Of a DNA stretch of 64,000 nt, positions 12,601 to 22,550 are shown in pieces. The translations under genes were made by a program, and so were the position numbers. Source of the stretch: Xylogone sp. PMI_703 (taxonomy: Eukaryota > Ascomycota > Leotiomycetes); the NCBI GenBank assembly GCA_021399445.1, contig JAJTUQ010000006.1, forward strand, positions 310,001 to 374,000, read 5' to 3'. Numbering within the stretch: position 1 is the first letter of the stretch; each line of letters begins with the position of its first letter. Under the pieces are notes generated by a model. That model was given only the letters and a program-made list of their open reading frames with translations, was not told where the DNA came from and ran no database searches.

Positions 12601-15010
12601 AAGAGATGACATATCTTAAAAATTCAATTTACTAGACGTAAAACTCGTACTTAACCAGATTAGTATACAGATTATATTATTATAATTGTTCAAAGACTTG
12701 TCGTATATATTATATATATATCTTTTTATTTTTTGATAAGATTAGGATATTGTCAAAGTAAATGATACATATCTTATTTATTAAACTTGTCAATACTTTA
12801 TTGATATATTATTAGAATGTTGTTAACATATTGTATAAGTCAAAAAGTATTATATAATATTTATAATGATTATACTTAATCCAGAAAATTATCTTTTACT
12901 CGTCGCCCAGATAAATGTGAATATGATAATATATGTTTTTTAAGTTAAATTTTGTATAAATTTTAGCTTTTCCTAATATGTCTAACGTCTCAGAGATCAG
13001 GGGTAATAATGTCTTATTCTTGATAATGATTTTGTTCAATCTTCAATAATTAACACAAAATTGTAACTTTTCGTCTTTCTTCGGGACAAATATCACTAGT
13101 ACTTCTGTTAGGCTAAAAGATCACCTGATCTATCTTTTCTTTAACATATTGTAAAAATATTCTCTTAGGACCTTTATTTCCTTTTTAGCCAATGGATATA
13201 CTAGCTTTTACGGTAACGTTTTGTCTTCTCTGAGTTCGATTATATATTATAATTTGTCAAGGTTTGGTACCCTGTTTATTTTCTTTTTGTCGAATATGTT
13301 TATAAATTTTTGGTAATCAGGAAATATATAATCTATTCAATGTCCTAATACTTCTATATATTCTACATAAGCAGTTCTTGTTCACTTTTGTTATCTTTCC
13401 TCCGTTATTTCAATAACATCTTAGCTAAATAATATTACTTTATCTTCTCTGTTTTTAGTAAATTAAAAGAAGGCTCCATATAAGGAGATATTCTTTTCCT
13501 TCTCTAATATTCGGGTAAACTCAGGCATTAAATATATTATATACTCCTCTATCTCTGAACAGTATTGCCATGCCTTTTTATGTCATTCAATTGACAAGTC
13601 TACACTGATGAGCTACAGATATCCTAGCATGAGATTATACTCGTCTGTTGTAATACTAATGAATTGATGCTTTGACAGCCTGATTTCTCTCTCACTGTCC
13701 ATTGTCTTCGTGGAGAAAATATATGCTCTATATATATAAATCTTTGTGTTATCAATCGAGCAAAAGTTTGGGAGTTTTGTACTATCATCTTCTTATTTAC
13801 ATTCTTGTACGAGAAGTAATAAAACGATATTCTTTTGTGTTCTATTATTAATTAGCATTATATCCGTTCTTCATTTCTTCTCTTTATCTTGGATCTGGAT
13901 CAGTATTTTTATACATAAACATTTTGACTTATTTACTTTAATAAAGAAGATTTATCTCACCTTCTCTTCGTTGTCTTTGAGTATGACTAGCATAAACTAA
14001 GTATCCAGGACTTGTCGTAAGATTTTGTGTTTCTCCATGATCTAGTCCAGAAAGGTTAAGGTAATTAAGCCTTTTAGACATTATTATTTTTTTAACCCAT
14101 GGGTATTACTACCTTTGTTTTTTGGTTGTCTTGGTTTGGGCATAATGTTGAGTAATGCCTTGTTTGTCCACAAGAATAATACTGAACATCTAGTCTAATC
14201 GTCATATTGTTATTATTCTTGCTTTAGTAATCTTTTATGTAATAACCTAATTTTCTATATTTATAATAAATAATAGCTTTTTGTGATTTAAGTAGTGTAG
14301 AATTCATTGTTGTTGCTAGTGTCGCTCTGTTCTGGTCGGATTTTGATCTGTAAAAGATTTTAACTACTTACTTAAGGGAATTATTTTGTTATCTCTTCTT
14401 ATGTTCTTAGCTTTCCTGATTATGTACTAACATTAAGCTGTTTTTGCCCTGGGACAACTTGTTTCCCCAGTTTCTGTTATTAAGTTCAATTTGCTCTATT
14501 ACTGTTACTAACTTGTTATATATAATCAGAAGTTAATTATATTTTATAACTTTCTCCTTTAACTTTGGGATTAATTTCACGAAGAAGATTTCTATCCTAA
14601 CTTTGTCGCCTAAGTCCAAGAGCTGGGCCTCGATAATATTTAGGTATTTTACGAAAAAGTATACAGACTAAGTCTCCTTCATCTATGTTTCATTATATTA
14701 TGCTCAGAACTTGATCTTCTTGTTATCTTCGTCCTCTAAGAACGCCAGGAGTCCTTTGAATGTTTCTTATGACTATGTCTCCTTGTCTTTAATGTCCTTT
14801 GCCTGCTGCTATCTCGCCCTCGGCTTGCTACAAAATAATAATACTGTATAAAATATCTTGTCTTTATTACTATCTTCGTAAAACTCTGGAAATATTTCGA
14901 ACTCGAAGTCATAGATATACAAAAAGTCATTAAACTGTTTAATCATCTTTTTTTCGTATAATTCAGGCCTTAGGGAATATACATGTTTTATGTTTTTGAC
15001 GATAATCATA
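9640..15010 (-). pseudogene. gag-pol of element B, RIP-degraded
   Basis: Recognisable pieces on the minus strand are a gag segment (14736-15009, with DFEFEIFPEFYEDSNKDK), a CCHC knuckle remnant near 14170, reverse transcriptase around 12700-13300, an RNase H end with KIKHWSRKSNFADILSR (about 11930-12007), integrase around 10300-11300 and a chromodomain remnant near 9655-9760. Stop codons occur throughout, mostly TAA and TAG. The order gag, RT, RNase H, integrase, chromodomain fits chromoviruses of the Ty3/Gypsy group. Confidence 0.7.
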
Positions 15011-15524
15011 ATAATTCGTTGCTGGTCTACATCTTGTGTACTGTTATATCGCTAAGATTCTGCCTCTAGTAATCTGCTTAAAGTTCTATTGTTCACTTCT
15101 CGTGTCACTAAAGACATCTCATTGTACTAATATAATCTTTCCCTCTTTTGCGTCAATTCCTTAATTTATTTGTCTAATTCCTTGATTTCATACTACTCCT
15201 TATCTTTTTGTTTACTGTGTTTTTCCAGTTTTTCCGTTTCTTATCATAATGTTTCTATGATATACCTTCTTGTGTCTAACATATCTCATGTTTCTGTTGT
15301 ATCGCCAGGGTTAATCTCTAAAAGTATTTTACTAATGACCATTATTATAACTTTCTGTATTATTATCGTTGACGTTGTTTTATGAGTGTCCGTCTCTCCT
15401 GCTGTATATGCAGTACTGACTCACTGTCTTCTCGAGGACTCGATGTCGTCGGTTATGTTTCCTGAGTGATTAGTCATCATTGTCTTGCTATGACAAGCTA
15501 TCCCCGAAAAAAGAAAATTTAAAA

Positions 15525-15758
15525 TATTAGAGGATGGACATCCCGGGGTAGTCAACAGCAAATCACAAACAAGACGAAAAATATGCGTAAATATCTCTCA
15601 TACATTCTACAAACTAAATCTTGTCCCTTATATCGTTAAGTTTAAGCTTTACTTTATATTGTACAATGGTCACATGAATGTCCTAGGCGAGGTCCTTTCG
15701 CTAGGGCTGCATTCCCCCCTGGTAGGCGTAACACCCCCTTTACACCTGGCCCTTAACA
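15525..15758 (-). repeat. 5' LTR of element B (right)
   Basis: This is the partner of 7458-7691, with the same length. It begins TATTAGAGGATGGACATCCC (RIP-type changes from TGTTAGGGG...) and ends CCCTTAACA followed by the GAAAT duplication. Confidence 0.85.
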
Positions 15759-15763
15759 GAAAT

Positions 15764-18700
15764 AAAGACTAAGCTGTTAATAATAAAGATATTCAGAGAA
15801 AAAACAGAAATCGTATTTGATGTATTATACTTAAACAGATATAAAATAATCATAAAGATATTATAATTCAAAAATCATAATCTACAGATAAATTAAGAAA
15901 TAGGTTAAATAATAAGATTCGACAAGACAAGAAGTTTATGACTAGTTAACTTGTTAATATAAACAAATAATGCAGAAACAGTATTAATATTATTTATAGA
16001 ATATTAGAAATATTAGAAATTATTCAAAGAATTATTAGATATAAAGATATTATTATTATAGAAATTTTAGGATTATTATATATATTTGAAGAAAGGAACT
16101 TATTTATTATATTATTAATTATATATAATGAATAAAGAATAATGACAGGTTTTGCGGGAAAAACTAAATTAGTTGTTAACGAAAAAATATATCAGACTTT
16201 CAGAAGTATTATACAAAACATCAGTAATATATATTTTAAAGAAAGGACCCAAGAAATAAAGAATAATAATAAATTACTGAAGATTGAATAATATTATTAT
16301 CAAGGATCATTATCCAATATTATTTATCTCGGATTTACAGAAAAGATTAACAAATATTAAATATTTCTGTTAGGAATTATGGGAGCAGAGCATACTGGCG
16401 CTCGGTAGTTATGCGATCGGAGTGGAACGACTAATAATCCGGTAAGAGAGTATTTAAGGGTGCAACCCCTTAAATACTAGATATAAGAATAAGCATACAA
16501 TGTATAAGCCAATATAAGCCTATTCAACCCTACAATACGGTAGTGCCTAGTGAACCAACACTTCCATAATATGAGCCTAATGGTCATAATCTTCACAATT
16601 TCACGAAATTAGATTTCTGGACAGGATTTCATCTAATAAGGATTATAAAAGACAATGAATAGAAAATAATATTTAGCATATGTTATAAACTGTTCGAATA
16701 CTTAGTTTTGCTAATAAGACTAATTAACTTATTTATAATATTTTAAAGAATAATAAATTATATACTTATGTTATACTTAGATATATTTATTATAACTTAT
16801 ATTAATAACTTATTAATTTACTCTAAAATACTAGAAAAACACCAAGAATATATAAAAAAAGTCTTGTAAATCTTATTGAATAATGACATACAATACTAGC
16901 CCTGGAAATGTATATTTTATTAAACAAAGGTAAAATTCCTAAGGTATATAATTTCAGGAGAAAGCTTTCGAATAGACTTATAAAAAATGATTAACATAAA
17001 AGAATAGCCTAATCCAAAGAATGTCAAAGACGTTTAAACCTTTAAAGGAATATATAACTTTTACTGGAAATATATTTATAAGTTCTTGAATATTATTGTA
17101 TCATTGGATGATTTAACCAAAAAAGATTAGGAATTTAAGTTTGAAAATAAAGAACAAAAAGTATAACAGAAGTTTAAGGACTAATTCGATGAAAGAATAA
17201 TTTTAGTAATCTTTTAAGTAAGACTACTGACTAGGGTTGAAACAGACATATCGAACAAGGCCTTGGGAATAACCTTAAGCCAGTTATACTTTAACAAGAA
17301 ATAAAGACTGATAACCTTTTACTTAAGGAAGTTTTCTCTTGCAAAAAGAAATTACAATATTTATAACAAAGAATTATTAGTTATAATAGATATGTTTAAA
17401 ACTTAAAGAGTATACTTTTTAGGATCAAAAGTAAAAATACTTACAGATTATTATAATTTAAAGTATTTCATTAATACCAAAATATTGAACATTAAACAAG
17501 TTAAATAATCAGAAGAACTTGTATAATATAACTTCAAGATAAAGCATATCAAAAGAACTGAAAATGCTAAAGTAAACATGTTTAGCAGAAGACCAGATTA
17601 TATAAAGAAAGTAGAACCAGAAGCTAAGGCTATTTTTAAAGAAGAAGAAAATAAAACATTAATGTATAATCATTTAGCCCAAAAAGCTAAAGATTAAGAA
17701 TTTGACGTAAAATAGACAAAGAAAATAGTCTAGACTATCAAACATGAAATCAAGGAAACTAAGGCATTATTCCAGAAGCTAAATTTAGACAACAAATAAG
17801 AAAAATCTATTAAAGAACTAGGAATATGGTTTTGTAACAAAAGAATCTATATATTATAATCCTTAATCAAGAAGTTTGTTAAGTATATACATGACTTATT
17901 ACTGTATAAATATCAAAGAATCACAAAGATATATAAATTTCTTAGCTTGGAATTCTATATATTTAAGTTATAAAAAACAATATAAGAAGTCATCAAGGTA
18001 TATAACATATATTATAGAACAAAACTAACATAAAGAATTATATATAAATTATTATAATTGTTAAAAGTACTAAAAAGACTATAAAAATCAATAACATAGA
18101 CTTTATAATAAACTTATTATTATCATTAAACATAGATAATAAGATCTATGACAGAGTATTAATAGTCATGAACAGGCTAACTAAGTATAAAGTCTTTATA
18201 CCATAAAAAAGTATTTATATAATAAAACAGTTAATGGATATGTTTATGAGTAAAGTATTTATAATGTTCAGATTTCCGAAGGAAATCATCTTTGACAAAA
18301 ATAAGCTATTTATATCAAAGTTTTGATAAGTATTTATTACTATAATAAAAACTAAGACTAAGATTGTCACCAAAGGATAAGCACAAATCGACAGAGGAAC
18401 TGAAAGATTAATTCAGACATTTAAGCAATATCTTAGAATATATATTAATTATCTATAAGATAATTAGGTTAAACTATTACTAATAATGTAATATACATAT
18501 AATGAAGTAAGACATGATAATACATAAATATTACTTTATTATACAAATTTTGGGAAAGAAATGAATATAACATATTTGTAGAAAAAGATATTTAATATGA
18601 TAATGTTAATAAAAGAAAAAGTCAAGCTCATCAAGGAAACATAAGTAGTTATATAGTAAAACTTAGAAGAAGTCAGAGAAAGAATGAAGAAATATTACGA

Positions 18701-19150
18701 CAAATAATATAGAATAAAACTTATGTTTAAAAAAAAGAATAAAGTATATTTCTTATGAAAATTTATCAAAACTAAAAAATTAAATAAATTATTAAACTTC
18801 AAAAAAATAAGATTATTAAAAATCAATGAAATTTTAGAATAAGTAATATATAAATTAAAATTATTCAAAAACATTAAAATATACTCAGTATTTTATGTTA
18901 TTATACTAGAACTAGTATTACCCAAAATGTCAATAATTATATACTTAAAAGTAGAAAATCTTAATTTAGAAAAAAATATAAAATGAAAAACATAAAAGGA
19001 TAAAGGATCTTTAGAAAGATAGTTCAGTATTTGATTAAATAAAAAAAATACTTAAAATTAAAAAATATTTAGGAACTAACAGAAGAACTTAAGAACGTTC
19101 AACGGAAGGTTCAAGAGTTTAAAGCTAGATATGCTAAATTAAGTCGTTTA
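15764..19150 (+). pseudogene. pol of element A, continuation after insertion B
   Basis: Reading through stops shows a protease-like end (FDVLYLNRYDIIIRILWF, about 15815), the RT block split by the Copia solo LTR (TKLDFWTGFHLIRI at about 16604-16650), RNase H (KALGITLSQLYF, about 17255, and SLAKRNYNIYNKELLVI, about 17340), then the RNase H-integrase linker (MFSRRPDYIKK...) and an integrase core with NRLTKYKVF and a Gly/Gln-rich DDE region near 18130-18560. Elements C and D carry the same order. The copy is inactive. Confidence 0.75.
16368..16597 (+). repeat. Solo Copia LTR inserted in element A
   Basis: A 230-bp LTR (TGTTAGGAATTATGGGAGC... to ...ATAATCTTCACA) has a perfect ATTTC duplication (16363-16367 and 16598-16602). 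It splits the element A RT just before the TKLDFWTGFH motif. Related LTRs are at 21255-21485 (reverse) and 22551-22780. It is much less AT-shifted than its host element and than the other two copies. Confidence 0.88.
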
Positions 19151-19681
19151 ATATTAAATTATTAAACAGTTCATCAAATTGAGAATTCAAGAAAACAAGA
19201 TTGTCCGAGGAAGTTATAATTATATGGTCAGAATTTTTTTGCTTAATATATTCTTTCTCTTTAACAGTATTAAGCTTTTTTAAACTGCTTAAATTTTTTT
19301 TAGTATTTTAATATTATATGTTTTTAGTTGTTTTTGAAGCTTTCGTAAATACATTTGATGAGTAAAGGCTTTTTGTTCGGTTAAGGTTGTAGTTTTTTTT
19401 TTGGTCTCTAGGTAAGTCTCTTTAGTCTTTAGTTTTTTTTATTTTTCGAGGGAAAAACCATAAATATTATATTTTATGTTATTATTTATAATAATATATT
19501 CAGAATAATACAAAGAATAAAGAACAATGATATATTTCTTGTTTAAACATTTATAATGATTATATTAAGGCATTTCTATGTTTTTGGACTTTATTTGTTC
19601 TGATAACTCTAATTTGTTTTTTCCTTTTCTCTTTCTTACTGATTCTTGGTGTTCTTGCTCTAAAGAATATTTAGATAACAT
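19150..19681 (-). pseudogene. Antisense Zn-cluster-like ORF of element A
   Basis: On the strand opposite to pol, an ATG at 19681 starts MLSKYSLEQEHQES and continues with Lys/Glu-rich sequence. Then comes a block YNHYKCLNKKY...YSLYYSEY, which has Tyr at the positions of a CxxC-x6-C...CxxC cluster (TGT/TGC to TAT/TAC are RIP-type changes). After an indel the homology continues with LKKLNTVKEKEYIKQKNSDHIIITSS (in two readable pieces). Element C (33882-34529) and element D (43010-43620) have the same C-terminal blocks. It probably encoded a small zinc-binding protein; its function is unknown. Confidence 0.6.
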
Positions 19682-19772
19682 GATGAAAAGAAAAAAAAGA
19701 TTAAAAAATGACGAAATTGTTCTTGCTTTAAGCTTTAAACTTTAGGACAAAGTTAAATTAAGAAAAAGATAA

Positions 19773-20127
19773 TGTCATAAACTAGTTAAAATTATTGAAG
19801 GCCTGAAGTTCGGTAGACGAAGTATTGTATAAAGAATTTGATGTAAAGACTAAGGTTATATAACATAAATTATTAGGATTATTGAGATTATTGTAATAAT
19901 CCAAAGGATTCAGATAATTTAAGTTAATTTATAGTCTATATAAACTAGATAATTACTTAGATAAAAGCCTTATGTTTAACTTATAATACAGATTGTTACT
20001 TATATAATTATAATTATGATTATATACTATATTACATTAATCCCTGAATTTTCAGTAATCTCTTTATGACTTAGTATATATTTATATATACTATAAGACC
20101 TAAGTAGAAAGACTTAGGTTTATAACA
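19773..20127 (+). repeat. 3' LTR of element A
   Basis: This 355-bp LTR (TGTCATAAACTAG... to ...TATAACA) is preceded by an A-rich polypurine tract and followed by the GTTGA duplication. It differs from 4864-5218 by many C-to-T and G-to-A changes in the same alignment, a direct display of RIP. Confidence 0.85.
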
Positions 20128-20678
20128 GTTGATAACCGAATTCTACTAGTAGAATTGTACTTTCATAAGCTAGTATAAACTTTATAACAGTTAAATAAAA
20201 AAATAAAAAAAATATAAATATTTAAATATTTAAGAACTAGAAAAATATTTCATTAATTTTAATAAGTTTTTAAAAAAGTACAAATAAGTAAAATAAGCCA
20301 AAAAAGATTAAACAGAACATTAATATAAACAAAAAAAATCAATGTCAAAGAGAAAAACTTCAAAAAGACTAGTTTTAGTTTATTGAATAATCTTTGTCTG
20401 ACAGAATATTTCTTTTTTTTATTCTTGTTTTAGTCTTTTTTTAGTCTTTTTTTTTCTTTGATGACATTAAGTTTGTTAAAAATGTTTAAATCTTTTTTTA
20501 ATATCTTAGAAATACAAAAACAAAATTATTGTTATTAAATATTAAGTTTTAATAAAAAAATGAAAGTTTTTTTTATATTTAATTATTAATTAAACCTTTT
20601 CTTGAATAATATAATTTTATTTTTCAGAATTAAATAATAAAATATTATATTTAATACTTTTTTTAGTTTTAATATATC
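20128..20678. other. AT-rich sequence, no recognisable gene
   Basis: This stretch consists of long runs of A and T with no coding pattern and no clear match to the other elements in the window. It probably is RIP-degraded repeat DNA. Confidence 0.5.
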
Positions 20679-20883
20679 TGTTGGCAGTCATGTGACTGCA
20701 CGCAAAGGCCACTCTCCCAGCAATATGTACACTAGTCCCAAATAGGTAGTCGTAACGAAGGTGGGAGGGAGCATATACACTCTCTCCTCCACCACCACTT
20801 CAATACACCATTCAGCTACCAACCACCATATCAATACGTACGTGTAATACGTGACGTATTATCGGTGGTAGGGCGTAACCACA
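20679..20883. repeat. Solo LTR, not RIP-mutated
   Basis: A 205-bp GC-normal island (TGTTGGCAGTCATGTGACTGC... to ...GGGCGTAACCACA) has a perfect ATATC duplication (20674-20678 and 20884-20888). The internal CAGTCATGTGACTG is a palindrome. There is no second copy in the window. Insertion and LTR-LTR recombination probably came after the surrounding RIP. Confidence 0.85.
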
Positions 20884-21254
20884 ATATCTTATATATTAAC
20901 AAAAACTTTTTGTTATAATTTAATTTAATTTCTTGTTTTTATAAAAAAATAAAAAAATTATATTAGAATTCTGATAAATTTAATTTAAGAATATAATTAT
21001 TAATGATTTTTAATAATTATTATTTTTTATTTTTCAGATTTTATAAATTCTTTTACAAAATTATGTTTAAAAAATATAATAAAAAAAAAGAGAATTTGAA
21101 TTTTTACAAAATAATTTATACTTTAATTATAAGCTTTAAGACAAAGTTAAACTAAAAAAATATATTATGATTTTATATAATAATCTTAAGTATTAATACC
21201 AAAAACTTAAGTCTAAAAAACTATTTCGTAAAATATTATTATAAATAAAATAAT
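20884..21254. other. AT-rich sequence, no recognisable gene
   Basis: This is an AT-rich filler between a solo LTR and a Copia LTR, with no coding pattern seen. Confidence 0.5.
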
Positions 21255-22550
21255 TATGAAGATTATAACTGTTATACTTATATAAGGGAAGTGTTAGTTT
21301 ATTAGGCATTACTATATTATAAGGTTAAATAAACTTATATTAATTTATACATTATATACTTTTTTCTTCTATCTAGTATTTAAGGGGTTATACCCTTAAA
21401 TACTCTCTTACCGGATTATTAATTATTCTACTCTGATTGCATAACTACTGAACACCAGTATGCTCTGCTCCTATAATTCCTAACACTCTTACTTAGATCA
21501 TATAAATGCTATAATATAACCTGTATCAATCTTATTTTGTCAGTATTATCTCTGACCACTCCTACTATCTCTTAATTGTTCCTACTGTTGCTAGACCAAG
21601 TAATTCCTTGAACCACATGAACATTATCTTCTACAACAGCTTTGTCATACCATCAGCTACCATATTTACTGTAAGAACATAACTGACGATGATGTATTTA
21701 CATTCTTTTAGGTCACAGATATAATAATAACAAATATCAATATACTTTGATCACTCGTGAAGGTGTAAGTTCTTTACTAATATGAGTATACCTTGATTAT
21801 CTCTTAATATTTATACAGTCATTAAGTCTGACCTAATATATTGAGAAAATCCCATATTATAAAGTATTTAAACAATCTATTGGCTCTGTTTAACATACAT
21901 TAATATTACAATATATTCTGATTTAATGTTTGAAGTTACCACTGAACATTACTTCTTACTCTCCTAGGAAACAGGCCCTCCATAAAACATGGTTATATTT
22001 CCTGAAATACTTTTCCAGTCAATCTTGTCTTTTGTTTAGTCTATATTTGAATATATGACTAACATAAAACTACTAGCTTATTTGTTGTCGTCATTACTTT
22101 AGTATGATGATTAGTTAACTTAAATTAAAGTTAACTTATAACAGATATACTATTTAATCATTGATCTGGTATATCTTAAGAATTCCTTTATAATACTAGC
22201 ATAGTATTCTCCAAGATTATTCATATATTAGCTAAACTTATCTAGAACAAACATAATATCTAATTTAGTATTTATCATTATATACATTAAACTTCTTATA
22301 CACTTTTAATACTTAGTCAGGTTTGTTTTCTTGTTAAAGTCTGAAGTCAAGCATAACTTGTTATAATTAGAAATTAGTACTAACTTTAGCTTATACTTTT
22401 CTTAAGTTATTCTATATCAATTCAAAATGTTATCTAAGTATTATTCTTGATTTAAGAATAATATTTTCTTTTTTCGATTCTTAATAATATAGATATTAAG
22501 AATTACTTAAATCTCCCTTAGGTTCTTAGTATAAAATCAATCTGCTAATG
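21255..22550 (-). mobile_element. 3' half of a Copia element (RT end, RNase H, 3' LTR), reverse
   Basis: The LTR at 21255-21485 is a 231-bp reverse copy of the Copia LTR. To its right, read on the minus strand, the sequence runs from the end of reverse transcriptase (RSLMYIMINTKLDIMFVLDK, near 22230-22290) into RNase H, ending with SYVLTVNMVADGMTK (about 21660-21700) and MWFKELLGL (about 21600). Stops are RIP-like. The right edge abuts the 5' LTR of the plus-strand Copia at 22551. The N-terminal part of RT is absent. Confidence 0.7.

Larger units (their letters stand above)
7458..15758 (-). mobile_element. Gypsy/chromovirus-type LTR retrotransposon B, nested in A
   Basis: Two 234-bp LTRs (7458-7691 and 15525-15758) and a perfect GAAAT duplication (7453-7457 and 15759-15763) define an 8.3-kb element in reverse orientation. 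On the minus strand, right to left, are gag (about 15000-14150, with a CCHC knuckle remnant near 14170 whose first Cys reads Tyr), RT (about 13300-12700), RNase H ending in a WSRKSNFADILSR motif (11747-12007), integrase (about 11300-10300), and a chromodomain remnant near 9655-9760 (YLVKWKEYPPKENTWEL with one stop). It is RIP-damaged throughout. Between pol and the 3' LTR lie about 1.9 kb with an ORF on the opposite strand. Confidence 0.85.
4864..20127 (+). mobile_element. Gypsy-type LTR retrotransposon A, RIP-damaged, with nested insertions
   Basis: Two 355-bp LTRs (4864-5218 and 19773-20127) bound the element, and a perfect 5-bp target duplication GTTGA lies at 4859-4863 and 20128-20132. 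Without the inserted element B and the Copia LTR it would be about 6.7 kb. In order on the plus strand come gag (from 5266), protease-like sequence, reverse transcriptase, RNase H (about 17210-17550) and integrase (about 17880-18650), all full of TAA/TAG codons where CAA, CAG or TGG would be expected. An antisense ORF lies between integrase and the 3' LTR. The left LTR and first gag codons are far less damaged than the internal part. Confidence 0.85.

Noticed and set aside
20128..20678. Possible centromere or replication origin because of extreme AT content
   Set aside because: The AT content is explained by RIP of transposons and no other supporting feature is visible.
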